Part shown: positions 25,147 through 33,359 of the stretch, piece by piece
Position numbering within the stretch: position 1 is the stretch's first letter
Layout: the number at the start of each line of letters is the position of its first letter
From: Microbacterium sp. NC79
GTDB taxonomy: Bacteria; Actinomycetota; Actinomycetes; Actinomycetales; Microbacteriaceae
Assembly (NCBI RefSeq): GCF_019061125.1
Contig: NZ_JAHQYI010000003.1
Coordinates: 1 to 64,000, forward strand
Direction: 5' to 3'
Length of the DNA stretch: 64,000 nucleotides
Program-made: the position numbers and the translations under genes
Notes under the pieces: generated by a model
Seen by the model: the letters and a program-made list of their open reading frames with translations, nothing else
Databases searched by the model: none
Told to the model about the DNA's origin: nothing

Positions 25147-26181
25147 ATGGCCAAGAAGTTTGACGTTGTCATTGGCAACCCGCCGTATCAAGGTGAGTCA
25201 ACAGGAGATGCAACTCACGCAATGCCGATCTATCACCAGTTCATGGAGGCGGCATACGAGGTCGGCACAAAAGTCGTCCTCATCACGCCCGCTCGGTTCC
25301 TATTCAACGCTGGCTACACGCCAAAAGCATGGAACGAGAAGATGTTGCGTGATTCGCACCTGAGCGTTCCCTATTACGCGCCAAATAGTGATGCGCTGTT
25401 TCCCGGTACGGACATCAAGGGCGGGATTGCTGTTACATTCCGTGACTCCGAACGGCAGGGCGAGCCGATCGGCACGTTCACGAAGTTTCCGGATCTGAAC
25501 GATATTCTGCATCGAGTTCAGGGCAAGGCGGGCGATTCGCTCGCTGGATTGATCACGAGCTCGAGGTCGTATGCGTATACGGATACCATGCACGAGGCTC
25601 ATCCCAACGCCGCAGCCGCGATGGCGACGGGCGAGCAGTACAAGATGAACACCAAGACCTTCGAACTGTTACCGCAGATCTACTCAGAGCAGAAGCCAGC
25701 TGACGGACATGATTACGTTCAGGTACTCGGGCTCATCAACAACAAGCGTGTTCGCCGCTGGATCCGCAAAGATTACATAGCTGGTCCTGCAAATTTTGAT
25801 GCATACAAGGTCGTGCTGTCGGCCGCATACGGTGCTGGAAACTTTGGAGAGACTTTAGCGTCACCACACGTCATCGGCCCAGAGGTGGCTGTCACTCAAT
25901 CTTTTGCTACTATCGGATGCTTCGATAATGCTGCGGACGCCGATGCATGCCTCAAGTATGTGAAGACGAAGTTTGCACGAACACTGCTCGGCGTTCTCAA
26001 GATCACCCAGCACGCTCCTGCCAAGGTCTGGAAACACGTGCCCCTGCAGGATTTCAGCGCCGACTCTGATATCGATTGGACGAAGAGCATCGCTGAAATC
26101 GATGAGCAGCTGTTTGCGAAATACGAGCTCACGCCGGAGGACATCGACTTCATCGAGACTCAGATCAAACCGATGGAGTGA
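25147..26181 (+). CDS. N6-adenine DNA methylase, catalytic half only (Eco57I-like, NPPY)
   Basis: A 344-residue protein beginning MAKKFDVVIGNPPYQGE, the catalytic motif IV of adenine methylases, at its very N terminus. It continues like the second half of Eco57I-type enzymes: LITPARFLFNAGYTPKAWN, SDALFPGTDIKGGIAV, and the usual end YELTPEDIDFIETQIKPM. SAM-binding motifs X and I are missing. It follows the helicase gene by two bases. It probably assembles with the product of 21205, the helicase protein's C-terminal module, or both. Confidence 0.8.
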   Translation: MAKKFDVVIGNPPYQGESTGDATHAMPIYHQFMEAAYEVGTKVVLITPARFLFNAGYTPKAWNEKMLRDSHLSVPYYAPNSDALFPGTDIKGGIAVTFRDSERQGEPIGTFTKFPDLNDILHRVQGKAGDSLAGLITSSRSYAYTDTMHEAHPNAAAAMATGEQYKMNTKTFELLPQIYSEQKPADGHDYVQVLGLINNKRVRRWIRKDYIAGPANFDAYKVVLSAAYGAGNFGETLASPHVIGPEVAVTQSFATIGCFDNAADADACLKYVKTKFARTLLGVLKITQHAPAKVWKHVPLQDFSADSDIDWTKSIAEIDEQLFAKYELTPEDIDFIETQIKPME

Positions 26182-26325
26182 GGCTGTAGTCACCACATTG
26201 GCCAGCTGCACTGAACTATCCCGTTATCTGTCAACGCAGTACCTGACCTCCTTAGCCAATTAGCCCACCGATTGCAGGACTGCACGAATTGCGCGGAGCG
26301 ACGGCCTCAGAGGCTCGGCTGCTGC

Positions 26326-26339
26326 CCGCTGATCAGCGG
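26326..26339. other. 14-bp perfect palindrome between convergent genes
   Basis: CCGCTGATCAGCGG lies one base from the end of the leftward PIN gene and 145 bases after the methylase gene. It may be a weak bidirectional terminator. No U-run is present. Confidence 0.35.
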
Positions 26340-26340
26340 A

Positions 26341-26808
26341 TCATGCTGTCAACTCCGCCGTAGCTGTCGCCTCGTCGATGAGCTTGGCAAACGCAGAGTT
26401 GCTGAGCACCGTGAGCCCGAACTCCTGAGCTTTGCGCCGGACGGCTTCATCGGCGGTTACGACCAGCCAGTCCGGGCTCAGTAGCGATTGGTTGTCATGC
26501 TCCTGCCCTTCGAGCGCGCATGCCACGACGATCGGGTCGGCGTTGCCCCGGTTAGCGTAAAGGTCGACTACGCGCGTGTCGTCCGCAGGTACCGTCGCCA
26601 TGACCCCGGCGAGCCAGAAAAGCACCCGTGGCGTCGTCGGATGCATGTTGTCACGCAGCGCGGCGATGTCCGGGAACCCCGTTGCTTCATACAAGACCTC
26701 TTCAGGTATCACCGACTGTTCCAAGAAGAACTCGCTTGAGCGACGCTTCCGGCCGAGCTGGCTGAGAGCGTTGGTGTCGATGACGAAACGTCGTCCAAAG
26801 TCGCTCAT
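26341..26808 (-). CDS. PIN-like (DUF4411-type) ribonuclease toxin
   Basis: A 155-residue PIN-fold protein. Acidic active-site residues are visible: FVIDTNALSQLG near residue 8, NRGNADPIVVACAL near 88, and LVVTADEAVRRKAQEFGL near 117. In this family the toxin is usually encoded after a helix-turn-helix/ImmA-IrrE partner, as here: its ATG overlaps the stop of the upstream frame by four bases. The upstream partner is broken, so the balance of the pair is unclear. Confidence 0.7.
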   Translation of the reverse strand: MSDFGRRFVIDTNALSQLGRKRRSSEFFLEQSVIPEEVLYEATGFPDIAALRDNMHPTTPRVLFWLAGVMATVPADDTRVVDLYANRGNADPIVVACALEGQEHDNQSLLSPDWLVVTADEAVRRKAQEFGLTVLSNSAFAKLIDEATATAELTA

Positions 26809-27694
26809 TGGAGCGCTCGCCGAAGGTCATCGATCCCCGAGTGATCGATATGGTTCAGACAGACCGACCGGCAGAACTCCCCTGTTGAAATTGTGCCGCT
26901 GTCGAGCACGCGGAGCATCCGAACGGTCAGTTCCCTGCCGTTGTACTTGCGGACGGCGTTCTCGGGGAGGATCCGATTACCTCCGGTCGTCTTCGGATGG
27001 CTCCTGAACTCGTCGCGCAGCTGTGCCAAATATTCACTGGCGACCTCACTATTCATGATGCCCAACCGCATCGCCCGCACCGGGACGGCACTCGCTGTCA
27101 CCTTGAACTCGTTCGAGGCTGCCTTGAGGTCATCGAGCGTGGCGAGTTTGAGGGTTCGCACCCGATCCGCTGGCATGAGCATCGAACCGGCGATGTCATA
27201 TTCGCGGCCCGGGTCCGTCTCGGTGCTACCGCCATCCCACGTCATCGGCGCGAAGATGCGTCGCGCGACCAGCACCGCCATGAGCGCCAGGGTAAAGATA
27301 GTCCGTCTACCGGTTCCTGATCATCGCCGTGATCACCTCCTGTCAGGAAGATGTATGGGACTTTGTTGTCCCGGATCGTCATCCCGCTGAATTTCACGTG
27401 GGACAGGCGCTGCGGCATGGAGTTCTGGACGTTGCGCGAGACCAGTGTCTGGTTGGCCTCGAGGCGCTCGATCATATGGTCAAGCGCCTTCTGCTTGGTC
27501 CGGCACGCACTCATGCGGTCGTGAGAGAGGTCGAGCGCCGCCATGAGCTTGGCTGCATCGGCGTCGATAGAAGCTGAGTCATCGCGGAGTAGCCCGATAA
27601 TTTTGTTCTGCCCCAACGAGTCGTCGTGTTTGCGGACGAGCTGCTGCTTGCGGATGAGGTCTTTCACGATCAGCTCCACATCGCGGGGATCCAC
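26805..27694 (-). pseudogene. ImmA/IrrE-like protein, frameshifted (partner of the PIN gene)
   Basis: Two frames together give one protein. The upstream frame (27694 down to about 27320) includes VPYIFLTGGDHGDDQEP; the family then continues in a second frame with GRRTIFTLALMAVLVARRI and DIAGSMLMPADRVR, to a stop at 26805. The join needs a one-base slip near 27315-27320. The second frame also lacks the HExxH peptidase motif expected after FTLA. Before the GTG at 27694 the same frame continues with LAGVSRDTF, a helix-turn-helix-like start that is cut by stops. It is likely a decayed gene; a programmed frameshift is less likely. The alignment is from memory of the family. Confidence 0.55.
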
Positions 27695-27978
27695 CTTGGC
27701 GCGCGAGCTGATGGAGAAGGTGTCTCTGCTGACACCTGCGAGGAGCGTAATTCTGGGGCTGCCGCGGGTTCACCCTCATCGGTTCACGCGACCGCGAACC
27801 GCCCATCACGCATAGGGATCTGCGTGGGATCTTCGAACGTCATCGAAATTCGGGCGGATTCGCAGAATATGGCGACAGGCCAGCGCGGCCAGGTACTGAG
27901 ACTGAATCATGCTCACATAGTCTATGTGGGGTGAACGTCCCGAAGTCCTCGCACCGACGATTGTTCCGCTCGGAATCG
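27695..27978. other. Spacer between the ImmA/IrrE-like remnant and the Shedu-like gene
   Basis: No intact gene is seen. About 25 codons next to 27694 look like the truncated N terminus of the ImmA/IrrE-like gene. A short dyad CACATAG-T-CTATGTG at 27914-27928 could be an operator or weak terminator. Confidence 0.4.
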
Positions 27979-28932
27979 TTAAGGAGTTGGGATCGGCAGG
28001 CTGCCGAGGTAAGTATCTCCACTAGCTATTCGTCTCCCCGCTGACCGCTCTTTTGTCCAGGCGGCAAGAATTTCGCCCGCGCGTACGGAGTTGATCTCCG
28101 AGTTCTGCGCAATCGCATTCTCTATCGGCCCGAGATAATGGGCACCTGTTGGGTCTCCGAGCCTGTCGAAAGATTTTGGTACCCATTCGACTCGAAACCT
28201 TCCACTCGTTGACGCTGACACGGTCACGAGGTTCTCATTGTGCGAGTTCCACCTCAAAGAATCGAAGGTGCGCAAGTGCACATCGGGACCCGCACCCAAG
28301 TAGATACGCTTGCTGTGCCGAGCTTCAATAGATAGCTTGTGATCCTCAGTAAAATCGGACTCACGGCCATAGATCAACACGAATTGCGGTTTCAGGACGC
28401 GGCGCGGCCACCTGTTCTTCAGGTAATTCTCTCTGAACAGTTGTTGATTCAGCGCCTCGCTGAACCAACTTCTCCATTGATTGAGCTGGTCTAGGGCCTG
28501 GGTCAGTTGTGCAGTTGGGGTTCCGTCTTTCGTGAACCAGCGTTTTGTCGGTCGCTCGATCTCAATGCACACAGGCGTGATTTCAACGGTCGACCTCGGA
28601 ATCCACATAAAGTCTGGCACTCGAGTGCTGTCGAGCCCCTGGAGAGGAGGTTGCCGAAAAACCGCGCTGTACATGGGTCCGTGGTGACCCCCCGAACCAA
28701 ACTCACCCCACGCTCCGGGCAGCAGGGCAACATGGCGTTCCAGGAATTCCTGAACTTTCGCCTCGCAATCCGATGACTTCAGCGATTCCCAGGCCCGCCT
28801 GGTTGCGTCGTCGAAAGCGTCGTCATTCGGAGCCCCAACTACCAAGACCTCACCCTTCCCTTCCAACTTCCACTGATCAGCTTCATATGGCGGCTGCAAT
28901 CTGAGCCTCTGCCTCGCGGCGTAGCCTATCAA
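27979..28932 (-). CDS. Shedu-like (DUF4263) nuclease
   Basis: A 317-residue protein whose central part matches the Shedu/SduA PD-(D/E)xK nuclease pattern: RVPDFMWIPR near residue 104, then CIEIERPTKRWFTKDG near 121, AQLTQALDQLNQWRSW near 141 and FVLIYGRESDF near 182. The Glu-x-Glu replaces the more common Glu-x-Lys, with Lys a few residues later. Shedu is a known single-gene anti-phage system that degrades DNA or senses DNA ends. It is alone on its transcript here. N-terminal ~60 residues are not recognised and may be the sensor part. Confidence 0.7.
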   Translation of the reverse strand: MIGYAARQRLRLQPPYEADQWKLEGKGEVLVVGAPNDDAFDDATRRAWESLKSSDCEAKVQEFLERHVALLPGAWGEFGSGGHHGPMYSAVFRQPPLQGLDSTRVPDFMWIPRSTVEITPVCIEIERPTKRWFTKDGTPTAQLTQALDQLNQWRSWFSEALNQQLFRENYLKNRWPRRVLKPQFVLIYGRESDFTEDHKLSIEARHSKRIYLGAGPDVHLRTFDSLRWNSHNENLVTVSASTSGRFRVEWVPKSFDRLGDPTGAHYLGPIENAIAQNSEINSVRAGEILAAWTKERSAGRRIASGDTYLGSLPIPTP

Positions 28933-29020
28933 TCAAGAAGCATCGCGGATGCGCGCGTCTGAGCCCCATGTGACATGAGGCTCCTGGAGAATAAGCTTGC
29001 TGATTGGCGGGACCTCGCGC

Positions 29021-29425
29021 TCATGGTCGATGCAATTGCTTTCGTTTCAAGCCTGCCTGGCCTAGGGAAAAGACGAACGGAGCGCGAGCCACCGCCAGTC
29101 GGAAGATACTCGCCTCATATCGAATACACAGGTCACCCATTGTCTCCGCGGTCATGTCCCCGCGTGCGAAAGCAATGAGTCGCGCATCGTTCACATAAAC
29201 GGCCTCGGCTTCCAGCGGCCGTAGCGCAATTCGATGGTCCTTGGAAAGAAGTATGAATCCGCGTGCCGTGCCTTCGCGAATCCACTCTTCATCCCGCATC
29301 TGTTGCGCGCGCTGATCGCCGAACTGCTCCGCCAAGGTTGCCGCATCCCACCCTGCTTCACGCAGGCGTGTGACTAACTTTGCACCGCCCACCGATCGAT
29401 CAAGGAGAAATTGCGCGGCCTGCAT
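29021..29425 (-). CDS. vapC: VapC45-like PIN toxin (DUF5615-type)
   Basis: A 134-residue PIN-like protein: QFLLDRSVGGAKLVTRLREAG at the N terminus, DEEWIREGTARGFILLSKDH around residue 45, and KDHRIALRPLEAEAVYV. This resembles the VapC45 group, which is encoded after a larger MerR/DUF433-type antitoxin exactly as here. Its start is one base after the antitoxin's stop codon. Likely cleaves RNA when released from the antitoxin. Confidence 0.72.
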   Translation of the reverse strand: MQAAQFLLDRSVGGAKLVTRLREAGWDAATLAEQFGDQRAQQMRDEEWIREGTARGFILLSKDHRIALRPLEAEAVYVNDARLIAFARGDMTAETMGDLCIRYEASIFRLAVARAPFVFSLGQAGLKRKQLHRP

Positions 29426-29426
29426 G

Positions 29427-30104
29427 TCAAGCTGCCTGCAATATGAGGGAGCGCACCTCGTGGGCCTCTAGTGCGAAGTCGTCGGCGACCTCCGCTAGTG
29501 GTTCCCCCGCCCGCACACGGCTAAGGACGTCCTCAATCCGCACACCTATTCTGTCGATTGTGGGTTGTCCCCCATTGCGCAGCGGGTCAACGACGACGTC
29601 AACGACCTCAAACGTCGGCAGCTGAATCACACTAACGAAGCCATCTCGATATGTGATGCTCTTCAAATATTCGCTCACGACCTCTTTGAATACACCCTGG
29701 CTGTTGCGGACGACGACGAGGTCACCTTCACCGTTCTGGTAGAGAATTTCAGCTCCATCAGTCATCAGCTGCTCGCTAAGCAACGCATTATGGAGACCAA
29801 TTTCGTTGCGCAACACTTCGACGGCGGGGCGGATGCGCGCGAGCGGTAGCCCCGCGCGGCGGAAGGACTCGATGATGAAGCCTTCAGCTAGCGCGTTAAA
29901 CGGCACTGTGATCCCTCGCCCCGGGCGCACGCCAGTCAGGAGCGCGGCGCTCCGACCCCACTGTCCTTCTTGCCGCTGCTTGAAGGTGTGCCCCTGAGCC
30001 CAGCGCCCAAAAGATGTCGTCGGCGCCTGAATGATACGCGCGGCTTCGCTCTGCGAGTAGAGCGGTGTCGTATACGCAGAGTCACCGATGCGGCCTGTTT
30101 GCAT
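29427..30104 (-). CDS. vapB: VapB45-like antitoxin (MerR-like plus DUF433)
   Basis: A 225-residue antitoxin. The N-terminal part YSQSEAARIIQAPTTSFGRW (~15-35) is a DNA-binding helix-turn-helix; the C-terminal part GQPTIDRIGVRIEDVLSRVR (~180-200) followed by ADDFALEAHEVRSLI is the DUF433 domain. Length and order match the VapB45 type. Its start codon lies in the centre of a perfect 20-base palindrome, which suggests autoregulation and possibly leaderless translation. Confidence 0.75.
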   Translation of the reverse strand: MQTGRIGDSAYTTPLYSQSEAARIIQAPTTSFGRWAQGHTFKQRQEGQWGRSAALLTGVRPGRGITVPFNALAEGFIIESFRRAGLPLARIRPAVEVLRNEIGLHNALLSEQLMTDGAEILYQNGEGDLVVVRNSQGVFKEVVSEYLKSITYRDGFVSVIQLPTFEVVDVVVDPLRNGGQPTIDRIGVRIEDVLSRVRAGEPLAEVADDFALEAHEVRSLILQAA

Positions 30105-30113
30105 GCAAACAGG
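30094..30113. promoter_or_regulatory. Perfect 20-bp palindrome spanning the antitoxin start codon
   Basis: CCTGTTTGCATGCAAACAGG is a perfect dyad; the ATG of the antitoxin is read (minus strand) from its centre at 30104. A protein bound here would cover the start codon and probably the transcription start. Autorepression by the antitoxin is the simplest reading (inference). Confidence 0.7.
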
Positions 30114-30289
30114 CTAGCGCACCCAAATCCGAGAAGCTCCGAACGTGGCTGAGGCGTAAGCGTCTGGCGGCGACACCCTGTGAACGCCGCTCCCTCATGG
30201 TGTCAGGGACCCTCGTGAGGACAGGAATTAGGTCACCACTTCGTCACCGCCGACGCTCCGAAGCTGTCAAAATCAGTAGCTAATGGGCT
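30114..30289. other. Spacer upstream of the antitoxin
   Basis: No gene is recognised. It should contain the promoter of the VapBC pair on the minus strand and the end of the leftward DUF91/EVE gene. Confidence 0.4.
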
Positions 30290-31380
30290 TCAACCATCAA
30301 GGCCGAATGCCGCGGAGACCTGGTCGATCGTGAATTGCTGACGCAACTTGGTGGCTGTGTTCTGGTTTGCGAACATGCCAGGCTTCCAGAACCCTTGTTC
30401 ACGAGGCACAGTATGTATCCATGTGACGGGGACAACCCGCTCGGCCATGTCGTCCGACTCATCGCCGGCGCGGCGATAAGTTCCTTCAAGTGGCAGGTCG
30501 CGAAGTGGCGTGGAGACGCCGTCGCGAGTGATGATCGCCTCGTCAAATCGTTTGGCTTCACCGACGACAGTTCCGACGCCGACATAGCCCGTCCCGGGGA
30601 TGCAGACGAAAACACGACCGCCCACCTCCAGGTTCTTCAGTGTTCGGGAGAACCAGTCTCCCCCGCCTGCCGAAACGAAGCCGTACTCGCGTCCGTCCAC
30701 CCATCTACGCCCGGTCGGATTCTCGCCGAATGAGACGTACCAATCCAGCTGGTTCCATGTTTCCCGAGTACTCGAACGCTTACCTGGCACCACGGCTTTG
30801 GCTGCTGCTTGGACCTCATGCTCTACAAGCCACGTGCGCGCGAGGTAAGTCGACCCGTTGTCGACAAAATGACGGAAGAACACGACGTTGATCGGGACGT
30901 TGTAATCCTCGTTCAAGAACCGGACGATCCGCTCCGTTGCAGCGTCAACACTTGCCGCCACGATGGTGAACGTCTGCTGCGCGCTTATCTCATCCGGGAC
31001 GGTCTCATCAAAGGCGTCAACAAATGCGGATTCCAGTGGGACTCCTGGGCGGTACGCCTCGAACACGTTTTGAATCTCTGAGCGGCCGAGCGTTGACACC
31101 CAAGCGCCATAGTCGAGAACTTGCGCAGTGACCTCCCTCGGGGTCTTGTCACGCTTTAGTTCGATCACGTGAACCCCACCGCTCCCGTCCAGTGCAAGGA
31201 GGTCGATGAACCCTCCGAACGCCGTTGCCACTTGACGACCGACAATGAGGAGCCTCTGTCCGAGCACCGCGGGGTCGGACTCGATTAGTTCTCGAGTTGA
31301 GATTCAAGACCAATCGCTGTTGGAACGATGCGGCTTAGCTTGTCGCCGTCTGCCCGCCAAAGACCCATCTCGATCCCCAT
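30290..31380 (-). pseudogene. DUF91 (NucS-like) nuclease with C-terminal EVE-like domain, frameshifted near the N terminus
   Basis: The main frame has a PD-(D/E)xK core, FGGFIDLLALDGSGGVHVIE then LKRDKTPREV, and a C-terminal EVE/PUA-like domain (YGFVSAGGGDWFS, PGTGYVGVGTVVGE) that in other proteins binds modified DNA or RNA. The N terminus lies in a second frame starting at ATG 31380, with GGGAG eight bases upstream, reading MGIEMGLWRADGDKL to IGLESQLEN and stop. Restoring one base at about 31291-31296 joins it to LIESDPAVLGQRLL. So the gene is split by a one-base deletion. A GTG at 31267 gives a shorter 325-residue product that would retain the catalytic core. Confidence 0.72.
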
Positions 31381-31463
31381 TGCTTTTGCTCCCTTCGAGA
31401 ATGCCTTGACTGGAGAATAGCCCTCCTTGGCGCACCATCCGTCTCATCAGTCAGAGCAGGATC

Positions 31464-32207
31464 CTAGAGACTGCGCATCGAAGGTCTGTCATCCCTCGTT
31501 TCAGCCCACGCCGAAATGCGCCGGTTACGGGCAAGCACGAATTCGACCGCGCGTTCGCTGTATTCCAGGTACTCGGTCACTGTCTGCGGCATTGCGGGTG
31601 AATCAAAGTCTTGCCACTTCGTGAAGAAGCGGACGGTTCCGTTACTCAGATCTACAAGATCCTGGAGCAGAAAGTGAGCGACGTACCCCTCGAAATCGTC
31701 GAACAGGTCGAAGAAACTCGCATACCGTGCGAGTGTTGCAGTCAAGGGGCTCGGTGCCCCCTCATAGTGACGGCGGATGCACTCGAGGGTCAGGTCAAAC
31801 CGGTCTTCGATGCGCCGGTGGGTTCCGCGGGCCTGATTGATTGTGTGCTTACCTTCGATTCGGTGAGCCGGGAACACGATTGTTCCACCCACCGTGCAAC
31901 CGTTTCGGCTCGAGTTCTCTAAAACCTCCTGGGGAACCTGCTCGATAACGTGCCGCATGCGCACAACCGGGATGAAGGAGCGGTGGATCATGTCGCTCGA
32001 AAGCATGAACTCACCCAATTCAGACTGATGCTGTAGGTAGCCCTTCGGATACACATCGTCGAGGGGAAATGGCGCACCATTTGGTAGCGGCTTGCCCCAC
32101 AGCTGCCGGTGGTAGCCCCGCAATGTTGCGCTATACCTGTCGGGGTCCTTGCCGCCAGCATCTGACCGAATGTCGAATGTCACGTCGATCGGCTGGTCCG
32201 CAGGCAT
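31464..32207 (-). CDS. Uncharacterised protein, DUF6994-like
   Basis: A 247-residue soluble protein. It starts MPADQPIDVTFDIRSDAGGKDPDRYSATLR (split here for reading after the first 20 residues: GKDPDRYSAT), followed by YHRQLWGKPLPNGAPF; this pattern fits a widespread uncharacterised family usually called DUF6994. No catalytic motif or membrane segment is visible. ATG 32207 has AAAGGA seven bases upstream; the longer frame to 32396 overlaps the divergent gene's leader and is not supported. It lies alone between the DUF91 gene and a divergent DUF4839 gene. Confidence 0.6.
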   Translation of the reverse strand: MPADQPIDVTFDIRSDAGGKDPDRYSATLRGYHRQLWGKPLPNGAPFPLDDVYPKGYLQHQSELGEFMLSSDMIHRSFIPVVRMRHVIEQVPQEVLENSSRNGCTVGGTIVFPAHRIEGKHTINQARGTHRRIEDRFDLTLECIRRHYEGAPSPLTATLARYASFFDLFDDFEGYVAHFLLQDLVDLSNGTVRFFTKWQDFDSPAMPQTVTEYLEYSERAVEFVLARNRRISAWAETRDDRPSMRSL

Positions 32208-32473
32208 CGAAAGTCCTTTCCTGGGCTGCCATGGATCCCATAAGTGCGGCATCAGAACACCTCGATACGAGCGGCGCAACGGGTGGGAGCAGCCTAAATC
32301 GCCACCGATCACCTCGTTCAGCCCGGTTGCACGCCCCCTACGCAAGCGGTGCGAACCCACACGAGCCCAGCAATCTCTTCGACGCCAACTACACACGTGA
32401 AAGTTGGTACGAAGTAGCCGATACGCTCGAAATGTTGGTGCCCGACCAACGAATGCCAGACGTGGGGAGACGC

Positions 32474-33226
32474 GTGGCCGAGCAAGAAGAAATCAAGTAC
32501 GAGACCATGACGGTCAAATCCATTCGCGGACGCGAAAGCCGAGCGATCGAGAAGTGGGAGAAGGAAGGCTGGGAACTCGTATCCCAGCCTCCAGGCAAGA
32601 TTCAAACCGAGATCGTCTTACGTCGCCCCAAGAAGAAGTTGCCCATTGTCCTGTTCGCGATTCTTGGTGGACTGGCGGTCACCGGGTTGATCGTCGGCGT
32701 GATCGTTAGTTCGATCAACGCAGGTGAGAACGTTCCTGACGCTGAACCCACCACAATCACGTCTGAGGCACCGGCAGAGCCATCCGCACCTGCATCAGAA
32801 GCGACCGAGCCTTCAGAAACGCCGAGCACGACCAATGAAAGCGAGGCCATCACTATTGACAACAATGCTGAGTTCGCTGCGCTTCTTCAGGAACGAGACT
32901 ACTGCTCACCCGTGGTGTCTACCTTTGCCGAGAAGTACGCCGGAAAGACCATCGAGCTCGACGCAAGCATCGGCGCCATGAACAACCATGACGGATCTGC
33001 AACGCGATACGACATTCTGATTAGCGCCGGTGACTTCAGCGAGACCACTGCGGTTGGTCCCGCGTTTCAATTCCGCGATGTAAACGCAGGGGATTTGCAC
33101 CTCACCGACAATGACCGAGACGCATTCGGCGTCGGCGACAACCTCCGGGTTACCGCCACCGTCGAAAAGTATGAGCAACAGTCATGCCTATTCCTTCTTG
33201 ATCCGGTGGAGACGTCATTCCGCTAG
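32474..33226 (+). CDS. DUF4839-domain membrane-anchored protein
   Basis: A 250-residue protein. The N-terminal cytoplasmic part (KYETMTVKSIRGRESRAIEK then WEKEGWELVSQPPG) is a pattern seen in actinobacterial surface proteins. One membrane helix follows (LPIVLFAILGGLAVTGLIVG, ~55-80), then a Pro/Thr/Ser/Glu-rich linker, then the extracellular DUF4839 domain (YCSPVVSTFAEKYAGKTIEL onward). GTG 32474 has GGGGAG four bases upstream and begins just before the conserved part; ATG 32453 and longer starts are possible. The function is unknown. It is the last gene of the island. Confidence 0.7.
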   Translation: MAEQEEIKYETMTVKSIRGRESRAIEKWEKEGWELVSQPPGKIQTEIVLRRPKKKLPIVLFAILGGLAVTGLIVGVIVSSINAGENVPDAEPTTITSEAPAEPSAPASEATEPSETPSTTNESEAITIDNNAEFAALLQERDYCSPVVSTFAEKYAGKTIELDASIGAMNNHDGSATRYDILISAGDFSETTAVGPAFQFRDVNAGDLHLTDNDRDAFGVGDNLRVTATVEKYEQQSCLFLLDPVETSFR

Positions 33227-33299
33227 TCAGATGCCCACGCTAATTGTGGTGAACGTCGAGAGAACTTCGTAGGCGCGGTCGGCGACAGCAGGTCTGGGC

Positions 33300-33334
33300 G
33301 TTTCGCCTCGGGCGCTGCGCACCCTCGTTCAACG
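33300..33334. repeat. Single-arm copy of the palindromic repeat at the island's right edge
   Basis: The 35 bases from GTTTCGCCTCGGGCGCTGCG to CTCGTTCAACG match one arm of the repeat at 11410-11444 (reverse complement) with about four differences. The partner arm is missing. It lies between the last island gene and the chromosomal acyltransferase. Confidence 0.65.
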
Positions 33335-33359
33335 ATCACCGGGGGCCCGTCCGGGACGT

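Noticed and set aside
27242..27320. A programmed -1 frameshift joining the two ImmA/IrrE-like frames
   Set aside because: No heptamer slippery site was seen and the peptidase motif is also missing, so decay is more likely.
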